DNA from: CAIYRG01 sp964494505
GTDB taxonomy: Bacteria; Pseudomonadota; Alphaproteobacteria; Micropepsales; Micropepsaceae
Assembly: GCA_964494505.1 (NCBI GenBank)
Contig: CAZBRO010000001.1
Span: forward strand, 1-64,000
Length of the DNA stretch: 64,000 nucleotides
Reading direction: 5' to 3'
A model generated the notes under the pieces. That model was not told the origin of the DNA, searched no databases, and saw nothing but the letters and a program-made list of their open reading frames with translations. Each line of letters begins with the position of its first letter. Position 1 is the first letter of the stretch. Both the position numbers and the translations under genes were made by a program. This document shows, in pieces, positions 23,558 to 33,552 of this stretch.

Positions 23558-23956
23558 ATGGCTACCACTTACACGGGCACCGGCCGCGGCAAAGACGTTC
23601 CGCGGAATGAAACCGCTACCTTGATCGCGAGCGACAAGGTCGAAGGCACGTCCGTCTACGGCAAGGACAACGACAAGATCGGCACGATCGAAAATCTCAT
23701 GATCGACAAGATCGGCGGCAAGGTCAGCTACGCAGTGCTGAGCTTCGGCGGCTTCCTCGGCATGGGCACCGATCATTATCCGCTGCCCTGGTCGACGCTG
23801 AAATATGACGAGACCCTGGGCGGCTACCGCGTGAGCGTTACGCGCGAGCAGCTTGAAAGTGCTCCCCGCTATCGCAATGACGAGACCTGGGATTGGTCCG
23901 ACCGCAAGCGCATGGGCGAAATCGACACCCATTACCGCCCCTTCGCGATGATCTGA
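23558..23956 (+). CDS. PRC-barrel domain stress protein
   Basis: The 132-residue protein contains a PRC-barrel domain (G-T-S-V-Y-G-K-D-N-D-K-I-G-T-I-E and V-S-Y-A-V-L-S-F-G-G-F-L-G-M). It ends with a segment rich in W, D and R (D-E-T-W-D-W-S-D-R-K-R). Soluble PRC-barrel proteins of this kind are abundant in stressed or stationary alphaproteobacterial cells. AAGGAG lies 7 bases before ATG 23558; the open frame starts earlier at 23423, before the EcfG-type promoter, which argues for the shorter form. Confidence 0.88.
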   Translation: MATTYTGTGRGKDVPRNETATLIASDKVEGTSVYGKDNDKIGTIENLMIDKIGGKVSYAVLSFGGFLGMGTDHYPLPWSTLKYDETLGGYRVSVTREQLESAPRYRNDETWDWSDRKRMGEIDTHYRPFAMI

Positions 23957-24088
23957 GACGATGCTCGCAGCGCGAGGTCCTTGGTAGGAGGGCCTCGCCT
24001 GCCTGCGGCTTGCGCTTGTGCTCTTGCGAAGACGCGTTCGCGATGTTAGGCCCTTTGCCTTGAAAAGGCCGAGTCCCAAGACCAACCT

Positions 24089-25558
24089 TTGACAATCCGC
24101 GAAGCGCTGACGTTCGACGACGTTCTGCTGGTCCCCGCCGGCTCTACCGTGCTGCCGGGACAGGTCGATACGCGGACTCGGCTGACCAAGACCATCGAGC
24201 TCGGTATTCCGCTGATTTCGGCCGCCATGGACACGGTGACCGAGGCTGCCCTCGCCATTGCGATGGCGCAGGCGGGCGGCATGGGCGTGATCCACCGCAA
24301 TCTCCAGCCCGAAGAGCAGGCCGATCAGGTCCGCCAGGTGAAGAAGTTCGAATCCGGCATGGTTGTGAACCCGCTGACCATCAGCCCCGACGCGACGCTG
24401 GACGACGCGCTGAAGCTGATGGAGCGCAACCGCATTTCCGGGATTCCCGTGGTGGAGGGCAATGGCCGCCCCGGCAAGCTGGTGGGCATCCTCACCAATC
24501 GCGACGTCCGCTTCGCCAAGGACCGCCGCCAGCCCGTGCGTGAGCTGATGACCAAGGAGCGGCTCGTAACCGTGCGCGAAAACGTGCCGATGGAGGAGGC
24601 CAAGCAGCTTCTGCATCAGCGCCGCATCGAGAAACTTTTGGTGGTGGACGCCGATTACCGCTGTGTCGGCTTGATCACCGTCAAGGACATCGAAAAGGCC
24701 CAGAAATTTCCCAACGCCTGCAAGGACGAGCGCGGGCGGCTGCGCGTCGCCGGGGCGACCAGCACCGGCGATGACGGGGTCCGGCGCGCGCTGAGCCTCC
24801 TGGAAGCCGAATGCGACGTCATCGTGGTCGATACCGCGCACGGCCATTCCAAGGGCGTCCTGGATACGGTCACCCGCATCAAGCGCGAAAGCAATTACGC
24901 GCAAGTCGTGGCCGGCAATGTGGCGACCGGCGATGGCGCGCGAGCGTTGATCGATGCGGGCGCCGACGCGATCAAGGTGGGCATCGGACCGGGCTCGATC
25001 TGCACCACGCGAATCGTGGCGGGCGTCGGCGTGCCGCAACTGACCGCGGTGATGGATGCGGCCCGCGAGGCGAAGAAGTCCGGCATTCCGGTGATTGCCG
25101 ATGGCGGCATCAAATATTCCGGCGATCTTGCCAAGGCCATCGCTGCGGGCGCCGACGTCGCCATGGTCGGGCAATTGCTCGCCGGCACCGACGAGAGCCC
25201 GGGCGAGGTGTTCCTGTTCCAGGGCCGCTCCTACAAGGGCTATCGCGGCATGGGGAGCTTGGGCGCCATGGCGCGGGGCTCGGCCGACCGCTATTTCCAG
25301 GCCGAGGTCAAGGACACCCTGAAGCTCGTGCCCGAAGGCATCGAGGGCCAGGTGCCCTATAAGGGCCCGGCGGGCGCCGTGGTGCACCAGATCATCGGCG
25401 GCTTGCGCGCCGCGATGGGCTACACCGGCTGCGCGACCATCGCCGATTTCCACGAAAAGGCGGAATTCGTGCGCATCACCAATGCGGGCATCAACGAAAG
25501 CCACGTTCACGGCGTGGTGGTCACGCGCGAAAGCCCGAACTACCCCCGCTCGGAATAG
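24089..25558 (+). CDS. guaB: Inosine-5'-monophosphate dehydrogenase
   Basis: The 489-residue enzyme converts IMP to XMP with NAD+, the first committed step to GMP. The N-terminus reads I-R-E-A-L-T-F-D-D-V-L-L-V-P. A pair of CBS domains covers about residues 95-205. The catalytic loop G-P-G-S-I-C-T-T-R has Cys at about 305, and the flap region carries G-S-L-G-A-M with Y-F-Q. A TTG at 24089 is the only start giving the standard N-terminus. The second GMP-synthesis gene, guaA, lies 4.4 kb downstream. Confidence 0.95.
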   Translation: MTIREALTFDDVLLVPAGSTVLPGQVDTRTRLTKTIELGIPLISAAMDTVTEAALAIAMAQAGGMGVIHRNLQPEEQADQVRQVKKFESGMVVNPLTISPDATLDDALKLMERNRISGIPVVEGNGRPGKLVGILTNRDVRFAKDRRQPVRELMTKERLVTVRENVPMEEAKQLLHQRRIEKLLVVDADYRCVGLITVKDIEKAQKFPNACKDERGRLRVAGATSTGDDGVRRALSLLEAECDVIVVDTAHGHSKGVLDTVTRIKRESNYAQVVAGNVATGDGARALIDAGADAIKVGIGPGSICTTRIVAGVGVPQLTAVMDAAREAKKSGIPVIADGGIKYSGDLAKAIAAGADVAMVGQLLAGTDESPGEVFLFQGRSYKGYRGMGSLGAMARGSADRYFQAEVKDTLKLVPEGIEGQVPYKGPAGAVVHQIIGGLRAAMGYTGCATIADFHEKAEFVRITNAGINESHVHGVVVTRESPNYPRSE

Positions 25559-25585
25559 CGGCATCGCTCAATCAATTTAACAGAA

Positions 25586-25614
25586 GGCGCCCCCGCAATT
25601 GCCGCGGGAGCGCC
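25586..25614 (+). terminator. Stem-loop after guaB
   Basis: GGCGC-C-CCCGC pairs with GCGGG-A-GCGCC across a 7-base loop, with one internal mismatch. It lies 27 bases after the guaB stop and before the convergent gene at 25656. No strong T-run follows, so it may act as a weak or factor-assisted terminator. Confidence 0.5.
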
Positions 25615-25655
25615 GTCTCGACTTACACTTAATCAGTACACAGACGTAGTTGGCG

Positions 25656-26213
25656 CTATTGGGGCGGCGCCGTTTCCGCCGGCTGTGCGGGCTCGGCGGG
25701 CGCTGTCGCTTCCGGCGCGGCCGGCGGTGCAACGGCGGTCTCCGGAACGGCAGGTTCCGGAGACGTTACAGCCGGGGCTGCAACGTCCGGCGCCGGCGGT
25801 GCCGGGGGTTGGTAGAGAGCGGCCGGCGGCTGCACAGCCGGAGTTGTTTGCGGCTCGGGCGCGCGCGCGACGCGGACCGGAGGTGCTGCGGCCGGCTTCG
25901 GTGCGGCGGCGACCTTTGGCGGTGCGGAAGTGGGCGGCGGAGTGGGCGCCGCGGTGCTTTCCACGGGCGCCGGCGGCGGTATGTCGGCGGCCGATTGCGG
26001 CGGCGTTACATCCGGCGCAGCGCTGACGGGGGGCGCGGCCGCCGGCACCTGGTTGGCCACCGCCACGCGGGTTTGCGAATTCCAATTTCCCGATTCATAA
26101 GCGACCGCGCCGATTGCGCCGAAGGCGATTACCACGGCAACCGCGGCGGCGATCTTGGTATTCTTTCCTGTTTGCGCCACAGGCGTATAGGTTTGGCGAA
26201 AATCGTCCATCAT
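25656..26213 (-). CDS. Proline/alanine-rich single-pass membrane protein, hypothetical
   Basis: The 185-residue protein has a short cytoplasmic tail (M-M-D-D-F-R-Q-T-Y), one transmembrane helix (A-A-A-V-A-V-V-I-A-F-G-A-I) and then about 130 residues made almost only of Pro, Ala, Val, Thr and Glu. It probably extends into the periplasm as a flexible spacer. GGGAG is about 9 bases before the ATG at 26213. The open frame runs on to 26393 without supporting features. No named family. Confidence 0.55.
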   Translation of the reverse strand: MMDDFRQTYTPVAQTGKNTKIAAAVAVVIAFGAIGAVAYESGNWNSQTRVAVANQVPAAAPPVSAAPDVTPPQSAADIPPPAPVESTAAPTPPPTSAPPKVAAAPKPAAAPPVRVARAPEPQTTPAVQPPAALYQPPAPPAPDVAAPAVTSPEPAVPETAVAPPAAPEATAPAEPAQPAETAPPQ

Positions 26214-26343
26214 CGCGTTTTTCTCCCGCGTGTGTGATCGTGGAAGAATACGCGCCCTCCTTTGTCGGGTTTCCGAGAACGGCAAGGCATCATTGCGGCG
26301 ATGCTGCCACAAAATTGCCCAAACGCGCCTGTACGGACTATCT

Positions 26344-26357
26344 GTCAGTATACTGAC
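26344..26357. promoter_or_regulatory. Perfect 14-bp palindrome GTCAGTATACTGAC
   Basis: The site is exactly self-complementary with no spacer. It lies 131 bases upstream of the minus-strand gene at 26213 and just past the end of the gene at 26442. A nested stem-loop (GCTGCGGCC 26365-26373 with GGCCGCAGC 26396-26404) follows on the upstream side and may end the RcnB-like gene's transcript. Operator function is inference. Confidence 0.4.
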
Positions 26358-26441
26358 GATAAGTGCTGCGGCCCCGCACGCCTTGCGGCGCACGAGGCCG
26401 CAGCCCGGCCGTTTCCGGCACTTTGGCTCAGCGCCCGATCT

Positions 26442-27308
26442 TCAACTGATGATCGCCCAGGTGCCGTCAGGCTGGCGGCAGGCTTTGCCGCTGGCTTGTT
26501 GCGGCCGTCCCTGAACATAGATGCTTTGTGTGTAATTGGCGCAGCGGAAGCCGGCCGGATCGTTGTAATAGGTGCCGACGCGGAACTCGCCGCGGTGGTC
26601 GTCGTGAGGGTTCTGCCATTTATAGGTCGAATTGGGCCGGCCGGAATTGAAACCGTCGGCATAGGTCTTGTACGCATAGCTGCGGTCTTCGCAGCTCAGA
26701 TTGTTCGTCAGTGCCGCGCCCACGGCCCCGCCGGCAATCACGCCCGCAACCGTCGCGCCGCCGCGTCCGTCACCCCTTCCGATGGCGTTCCCGAGGAGCC
26801 CGCCGATCACGGCTCCCGCGAAGATGCCCGCGGGATCGGGTGCGCTGCGGCAGTCCCGGTAATAGGCGTCGTCATTATAGGTGGACGTGCCGGCATAGCG
26901 TTGGCGCCACATCTGGTCACGGTCGTCCCGGTAGGCGACATCGGCAATGATCCCGGTCGCGATCGCGGCGAGGAAGAAATCGTTGTTGTCGTTGCGGACC
27001 CAGTGATAGCCGCGGGGCGGCCGTCTGAGCCCGTGCTGCTGCCAATCGTTGGCGACATACTGGTTCTGCCGGTATTGGTCTGGCAGGCGGTCTCCGCGCG
27101 AAAATCGCGGATTGGCCGAACGGCTGGGTTCATCACGCCGATCCTGGTTGCCTCTGTCATTCCGGCCCTGATCGCCGCGGTCGTTGCGATCCTGCTGGTT
27201 TCGATTGTCGCCGTGGTCGGCACGATTGCGATCGTCGGGCTGGGCCATGACGGCACCCGCACTGCCGAGCAAAGTGAGCGCAAGAGTTGCGCATAAGAGT
27301 CGTTTCAC
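26442..27308 (-). CDS. RcnB-like / glycine-zipper exported protein
   Basis: This 288-residue protein has a signal peptide (cleavage near V-M-A-Q). A region packed with D, R, N and Q repeats follows, then an RcnB-type motif (R-G-Y-H-W-V-R-N-D-N-N-D-F-F-L-A-A-I). A glycine-zipper segment (G-I-F-A-G-A-V-I-G-G-L-L-G-N-A-I-G-R-G) is of the 17-kDa surface antigen type. The C-terminal domain ends C-R-Q-P-D-G-T-W-A-I-I-S. The GTG at 27308 follows AAGGAG by 6 bases. It probably sits in the outer envelope. A broken copy of its tail lies at 4721. Confidence 0.75.
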   Translation of the reverse strand: MKRLLCATLALTLLGSAGAVMAQPDDRNRADHGDNRNQQDRNDRGDQGRNDRGNQDRRDEPSRSANPRFSRGDRLPDQYRQNQYVANDWQQHGLRRPPRGYHWVRNDNNDFFLAAIATGIIADVAYRDDRDQMWRQRYAGTSTYNDDAYYRDCRSAPDPAGIFAGAVIGGLLGNAIGRGDGRGGATVAGVIAGGAVGAALTNNLSCEDRSYAYKTYADGFNSGRPNSTYKWQNPHDDHRGEFRVGTYYNDPAGFRCANYTQSIYVQGRPQQASGKACRQPDGTWAIIS

Positions 27309-27473
27309 GATGTTCTCCTTGGTCTGCGCCTTTTGGCGCCACGATGTTCGTTGTGACACATCGAAAGAATGATGTGCTGTATTTGCGCGCGTAGGTGTTA
27401 TTTGTAATTCGTCAACGGCGAGTCAGGCGCACGGGGAAGTGTTACGCAACGCTCACTTCCCCGTTCCGGCCTG

Positions 27474-27608
27474 TTACACCTTCGTCGCAGGAGCGACGGC
27501 AGGCGCAGGCTGGGTATGCGCTGGCTTGGCGGCGGCAGGCATTGCGGCCGGCGCCGGAGCATGTTTCGGGGGCGTGGCGGCGGCGGGCATTGGGGCTTTG
27601 TCGGTCAT
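27474..27608 (-). CDS. Very small proline/alanine-rich protein, hypothetical
   Basis: On the minus strand an ATG at 27608, preceded by AAAGG, opens a 44-residue frame: M-T-D-K-A-P-M-P-A-A-A-T-P-P-K-H-A followed by P-A-A-M and P-A-V-A-P-A-T-K-V. The composition resembles that of the Pro/Ala-rich tail of the gene at 25656, and His and Lys are spaced between prolines. No family is recognised. Overlapping frames on both strands are less protein-like. Confidence 0.4.
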   Translation of the reverse strand: MTDKAPMPAAATPPKHAPAPAAMPAAAKPAHTQPAPAVAPATKV

Positions 27609-28119
27609 GGCAAAAACCTTTCGAATAGCGGCATAACAATTTCCGCCTCCAACGAAGTGGGGATCGCCAAGAGTATTTACAAGATGTAATGTGGCTAATA
27701 TTCCTTTTCATTCAATATCATATCGCTTCTATATTTTTATCTTGTTTCGAATTTGTTCCATTCATGTCAGTTTTATTTTCAATAACGCCGTTTTATTATT
27801 GTTGTATTCTGGAAATTATTGTCGGCAAGCGGCCGAGAGAATCGTTGCGATGCAAGTCCGGCGCAAACGCGCGAGGCAATGCATCAGACCCGCAACGGCA
27901 CCATATAATGGTCGGAGGCCAGACCAAGGAGCGCGCAACCATACGCACGGAATTGCACCTTTATTGCACCCAATCGCACCTTTATTCGCCCCTTATAGGA
28001 TTGCTTCATCCCCGCCTTTCTTCAGGGAAACCCTCCATTTCGCGTCGATGTGTCTCCGATTCCGGGGGGGAGGGGGGGGATGCGGGCCGCCGCCGGCGAC
28101 TCGCTCAGCATTCCACCCC
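27609..28119. other. Intergenic region with AT-rich island and G-run before rsmB
   Basis: Bases 27,690-27,830 are markedly AT-rich compared with the rest of the window and contain many T-runs. Bases 28,064-28,087 hold seven G, one A, eight G, then ATGCGGG. No gene with a ribosome binding site is seen; the plus-strand frame that runs into rsmB from 27691 has no homologous-looking N-terminus. The rsmB promoter presumably lies here. Confidence 0.5.
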
Positions 28120-29391
28120 ATGACACCGGCTGCGCGCGTACAGGCTGCCATCGAAATTCTGGATGCGCTGAACGCAACCGCGATGCCGGCCGATCGCCTG
28201 CTGCGCGATTGGTTTCGCGCCCGTCATTTCATGGGCTCCAAGGATCGCGCCGCCGTGTCGGAGCGCGTCTACGAGGTGCTTCGCCATCGCGCTTGGTGCA
28301 CTTGGCGCATGGGAGGGGAGGATGCCCGCGCGCTTGTCATCGGCAGCCTCATCCGCAACAACCCGGCCCCGGATGAAATACACACGCTGTTCTCCGCCGG
28401 CGCCTATGGCCCGTCGCCGCTGACGCAAGACGAAGCCCACATCGTGGCGACCCCGCCGCCCTCGCCTCCGCCCCGTCCCGTCATTGGCGAATATCCGCAA
28501 TGGCTGGAGCCCGAGCTCACCCGCGCCTTCGGCGATTGTCTGATCGACGAGATGGCCGCCATGCAGGGGCGCGCGCCCGTCGATCTTCGGGTCAATACGT
28601 TGCGCGCCTCCCGTCACGATATGCTGGTGGGCCTCGACGCACTCGGTGTGAAAGCGCAAGCCTCGCTTTATTCACCGGTCGGCATCCGCATCCCGTCCGG
28701 CGAGGGCTTGGGCGCGCTCCAGCAGACGCAGTTCTTCCAGACCGGCGCTTTCGAATTTCAGGACGAGTCCTCGCAGATCGCAGCACTCCTGTGCGATGCG
28801 AAGCCGGGATTGCGTGTGCTCGATCTCGCGGCGGGGGCGGGCGGCAAATCGCTGGCGCTTGCCGCGCAGATGCGGAACAAGGGGGAGATCCTTGCCCATG
28901 ACAGCGATCCCGTGCGGCTGAAGCAACTCGCGCCGCGGGCGAGACGCGCGGGCGCCACCATCATCAAAACCACCGGCGAACGCGGCGGACCGCTCTGGGG
29001 CGACGGCAAGTTCGACATCGTGCTGGTCGATTCGCCGTGCAGCGGCTCGGGCGCCTGGCGGCGCAATCCGGAGAACAAATGGCGGCTTAACCCTGAACGG
29101 CTAAGCGCCCTGGTCGCGCTTCAGACCTGGCTCATTGACGAAGGCGCGCGCCATGTCACAGCCGGCGGCCGGCTCGTCTATGCGACCTGCTCGCTCTTGC
29201 CGTGCGAAAACGAGGATGTGATCGAGGCTTTCCTCGCCCGCAATGCCGTCTGCAAACCGCTTGATGCCGCGGAGGTCTGGCGCTCCGCCACCGCTACGGC
29301 ACCGCCTCCCGGCATGAGTAAGTATTTCACCGCAACGCCGTTGAAGACTGGCACCGATGGCTTTTTTGCCTGTATCATGGTTGCGGGCTAA
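28120..29391 (+). CDS. rsmB: 16S rRNA (cytosine-C5-967) methyltransferase
   Basis: The protein (423 residues) has an N-terminal NusB-like RNA-binding part (R-V-Q-A-A-I-E-I-L-D) and a C-terminal SAM domain (V-L-D-L-A-A-G-A-G-G-K-S-L). The two catalytic cysteines of the NOL1/NOP2/Sun family are present: V-D-S-P-C-S-G-S-G and Y-A-T-C-S-L-L-P. It methylates C967 of 16S rRNA. ATG 28120 gives the usual N-terminus, but no ribosome binding site is evident. Being placed between guaB and guaA is a common alphaproteobacterial order. Confidence 0.88.
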   Translation: MTPAARVQAAIEILDALNATAMPADRLLRDWFRARHFMGSKDRAAVSERVYEVLRHRAWCTWRMGGEDARALVIGSLIRNNPAPDEIHTLFSAGAYGPSPLTQDEAHIVATPPPSPPPRPVIGEYPQWLEPELTRAFGDCLIDEMAAMQGRAPVDLRVNTLRASRHDMLVGLDALGVKAQASLYSPVGIRIPSGEGLGALQQTQFFQTGAFEFQDESSQIAALLCDAKPGLRVLDLAAGAGGKSLALAAQMRNKGEILAHDSDPVRLKQLAPRARRAGATIIKTTGERGGPLWGDGKFDIVLVDSPCSGSGAWRRNPENKWRLNPERLSALVALQTWLIDEGARHVTAGGRLVYATCSLLPCENEDVIEAFLARNAVCKPLDAAEVWRSATATAPPPGMSKYFTATPLKTGTDGFFACIMVAG

Positions 29392-29424
29392 AGGGCGGTG
29401 GCCCGTTTCGCGTCGGAGGTGCTG

Positions 29425-29889
29425 ATGAATCGGAGCCTGTATGGGTTCGTATGCGGGGCTCTCTTGCTGGGTTCAGCGGCTTTTGCGGCCGCCCCGACCA
29501 CGTCCGGGGTGAGTGCCGACCTCTTTGACGAAGCCTATTTCCTCAAAGCCGGTGACCAGGCCGTCAAGGACGGCGATCCGGACAGCGTGATTCAGCTCTA
29601 CCAGTCGGCCATCATCTATGCCCCCGGCGACCCGGTGCCCTACGAAAAACTGGCGGAGTTCTTCGTTCACAGCGCGCAGCCGGAGCTGGCCCAGCGCTAT
29701 TTCAATCTGGCGCTCGACGTGCAGCCGGCCTATGCGCCCGCTCTCCAGGGTCTGGCGCTGCTCAATCTCGCCACCGGCAACCGTGCCGGCGCCCAGGCCC
29801 AGCACGAGATTCTGCTGCGCTCCTGCGGCGCCAAGTGCCCGGAAACGGCGCAGGTGGAAAAAGCGTTGAATACGGGCGGCAAACCATAG
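29425..29889 (+). CDS. Exported TPR-repeat protein
   Basis: The 154-residue protein has a signal peptide (cleavage near A-F-A-A-A) and two to three tetratricopeptide repeats (A-I-I-Y-A-P-G-D-P-V-P-Y-E-K-L-A and Y-F-N-L-A-L-D-V-Q-P-A-Y-A-P-A-L). A pair of Cys residues sits near the C-terminus (R-S-C-G-A-K-C). GGAGGTG lies 4 bases before ATG 29425. It lies 34 bases after rsmB and 33 before guaA, so these three genes probably form one operon. Periplasmic scaffold role is inference. Confidence 0.7.
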   Translation: MNRSLYGFVCGALLLGSAAFAAAPTTSGVSADLFDEAYFLKAGDQAVKDGDPDSVIQLYQSAIIYAPGDPVPYEKLAEFFVHSAQPELAQRYFNLALDVQPAYAPALQGLALLNLATGNRAGAQAQHEILLRSCGAKCPETAQVEKALNTGGKP

Positions 29890-29921
29890 ACAGCGGCATT
29901 TCCCGTCTCTAGGTTCCGGCC

Positions 29922-31466
<1,545 letters not shown>

Positions 31467-31580
31467 TTTTGGCCCATCCGGGGCTATCCCACAGTATCCC
31501 GGAAACCTCCGTAACACACTGATAAACAAAATAAAATCAGCAAAAGACGTTCGGGGACTATCGGCCGGCAGAGATCGCTG

Positions 31581-31770
31581 CTGACGGTCTCCCTGACGGT
31601 GCGCCTCCCCATTGCGAAAACCGATTTCGTCCGATACCGTCATGGTCTGAGCGCCTCTGACGGTCTTTTTTTCTAGCTAATATACTGTAAGAAAAAGAGA
31701 TTTTGCCACGAGAATGCCAGAAAATGGCCTGACGGTCTTTTTTCGAGGAGGTGGCCTAAATGCTGACGGA
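31581..31770 (+). repeat. Cluster of TGACGGT repeats upstream of integrase
   Basis: CTGACGGTCT at 31581, CTGACGGTGC at 31593, an inverted ACCGTCA at 31636, CTGACGGTC followed by seven T at 31657 and CTGACGGTC followed by six T at 31729 lie within 165 bases. A partial copy CTGACGGA overlaps the integrase start at 31763. This looks like an array of binding sites, most likely arm sites for the integrase or its directionality factor. Confidence 0.65.
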
Positions 31771-33040
31771 TGCAGCCCTTAAACATCTGAAACCAAAAGA
31801 GAAAATTTATAAAGTGACGGACCGGGACGGCATGTATGTCCTCGTGAAGCCGTCGGGCACCCTCTCTTTTCGGCTGGATTACCGGATGAATGGACGGCGC
31901 GAGACCGTCACGTTCGGCAAGTACGGCCCGGCCGGGCTGTCGCTCGCTCGTGCGCGCGAGCTGTGCATCGACGCTAAGCGGGCGATCAGCGAGGGACGAT
32001 CGCCGGCGATCGAAAAGCAGCGGGAAAAGCGCCGGCTCCTGGAAGCGAGGAGCTTTGGCGAGTTCGGCGAGAAGTGGCTGACCGCGGCTCCGATGGCGGA
32101 CAGCACGCGGGCGATGCGCCGATCAATCTTCGAACGCGAACTGCTACCAAGGTGGCGCACCAGGCTGCTGACCGAAATCACACCGGATGACCTCCGGGCA
32201 CATTGTGGCGCAATCGTCGAGCGCGGCGCGCCAGCGACGGCGATCCACGTCCGCGACATCCTCAAGCAGATCTATGGCTTCGCGATCTTGCACGGCGAGA
32301 AGGTCGCCAACCCGGCCGATGATGTAGGGCCCGCTTCGATCGCGACCTTCGTGCCGAAGGATAGGTCGCTCTCGCCAACCGAGATCAGGATCATGCTCAA
32401 GCTGCTCGAGAAGGTGGCGACGCTGCCGACCATTCGGCTCGGCATGCGCCTCTACCTGCAGACGATGGTGCGCAAGAGCGAGCTGCAGGACGCGATCTGG
32501 GACGAGGTCGATTTCGAGAACGCCGTCTGGACGATCCCGAAAGAGCGGATGAAGCGCTCGAAAGCGCACAACGTCTATCTGTCACGCCAGGTCCTCGACA
32601 TCATGATCGCGCTGAAGACCTGCGCCGGAAATTCGAGATACCTTTTGCCGTCGCGCTACGACGCGGATGCGCCGATGTCGCGCGCTACGTTCAACCGGGT
32701 CACCTATGCTGTCGTCGAGCAGGCGAAGAAGGAAGGATTGCCGTTGGAGCCATTCACGGTTCATGATCTCCGAAGGACGGGATCCACACTGCTCAATGAA
32801 CTGGGCTTCAACAGCGACTGGATCGAAAAGTGCCTTGCGCACGAGGATGGCCGCTCGTCACGCGGAGTCTACAACAAGGCAGAGTACGAGGTGCAGCGTC
32901 GCCATATGATGCAGGAATGGTCGGATATCATCGACGCCTGGGTCGCGGGCAAGAAACGCGTCCCGGTACTCATCCCGCCTTCGATGCCGCTGCTTGAACC
33001 CGACCCGGCTCTCGAACAGGGCGCGATCGCCGCTGCCTGA
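31760..33040 (+). CDS. int: Tyrosine-family site-specific integrase
   Basis: The 426-residue integrase has an N-terminal DUF4102-type arm-binding domain (residues 1-95), a core-binding domain and a C-terminal catalytic domain. Visible catalytic residues are Arg in M-V-R-K-S-E-L, H-x-x-R in H-D-L-R-R, His in L-A-H-E and Tyr in V-Y-N-K-A-E-Y. It presumably recombines the element at the guaA 3' end. GAGGAGG lies 9 bases before the ATG. Its 3' end overlaps the AlpA-like gene on the other strand by 71 bases. Confidence 0.92.
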   Translation: MLTDAALKHLKPKEKIYKVTDRDGMYVLVKPSGTLSFRLDYRMNGRRETVTFGKYGPAGLSLARARELCIDAKRAISEGRSPAIEKQREKRRLLEARSFGEFGEKWLTAAPMADSTRAMRRSIFERELLPRWRTRLLTEITPDDLRAHCGAIVERGAPATAIHVRDILKQIYGFAILHGEKVANPADDVGPASIATFVPKDRSLSPTEIRIMLKLLEKVATLPTIRLGMRLYLQTMVRKSELQDAIWDEVDFENAVWTIPKERMKRSKAHNVYLSRQVLDIMIALKTCAGNSRYLLPSRYDADAPMSRATFNRVTYAVVEQAKKEGLPLEPFTVHDLRRTGSTLLNELGFNSDWIEKCLAHEDGRSSRGVYNKAEYEVQRRHMMQEWSDIIDAWVAGKKRVPVLIPPSMPLLEPDPALEQGAIAAA

Positions 33041-33266
33041 CGTCAGGGGACTGCGCGCGGACAATTGGAGCTGATCGGCGCGAAGCCAGCCACGCTTCGA
33101 CCTCCGCCAGATCCCAGACAACGCAGCGGGGCGAGAGGGCGAAGCGCCGCGGAAACTCTCCTCGCTGCTCCATTTCGTAAATTGTGCTGTCGGCGAGAGG
33201 CACCATTTCGCGCAACTGCCGTCTCCGGATCGTGCGCTTAATGCGAGGTTCTGTTGAGACGGCCAT
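32970..33266 (-). CDS. AlpA-like helix-turn-helix regulator / excisionase
   Basis: The 98-residue protein carries a MerR/AlpA-type winged HTH (L-R-E-M-V-P-L-A-D-S-T-I-Y-E-M-E-Q-R-G-E-F-P then R-R-F-A-L and V-W-D-L-A-E-V-E-A-W-L). Such proteins activate or act as directionality factor for a nearby integrase. AGGAG lies 8 bases before the ATG. The last 24 codons are read from the opposite strand of the integrase gene's end, which includes the perfect palindrome CCTGACGTCAGG (33036-33047). Confidence 0.8.
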   Translation of the reverse strand: MAVSTEPRIKRTIRRRQLREMVPLADSTIYEMEQRGEFPRRFALSPRCVVWDLAEVEAWLASRRSAPIVRAQSPDVRQRRSRPVREPGRVQAAASKAG

Positions 33267-33552
33267 CGTTTGTCTCCTGACGCTCCTAGGCTGGCAGAAG
33301 ATTGAACACGATCGTTGTCAATCGATGGAAGCGCGACGGTGCGCGCGTAGGCAAGAAGAAGGGCGTGGGATAGAAATCGGACGAAGGGACAAGAAGGTTG
33401 CGATCCAAGCCTAGAAGGCGCGGCTTCCTCGATTCTTCGCGTCAACGTCCGGAGAAGCAACAGCTCGCTCCAGATAAAGGGTGGCCCCTGACAAGATGAT
33501 GAGGACGGTTTCGGCGGTGAGGACCGGAATACTTGCGGCAAATGTGCCCGAG

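Noticed and set aside
21419..25564. Very long minus-strand open frame (1381 codons) across ppx/gppA, rlmE, PRC-barrel and guaB
   Set aside because: It is a high-GC shadow of well-recognised plus-strand genes and its protein has no domain-like pattern.
27439..27636. Plus-strand 65-codon Gly/Ala-rich frame
   Set aside because: The minus-strand Pro/Ala-rich frame over the same bases has a ribosome binding site and matches neighbouring protein composition better.
31467..31580. tRNA gene as the ICE attachment site
   Set aside because: No cloverleaf or CCA-like end is seen; the guaA 3' end is the better explanation.
31657..31743. T-runs after CTGACGGTC as Rho-independent terminators
   Set aside because: No stem precedes either T-run; the shared feature is the repeated CTGACGGTC itself.
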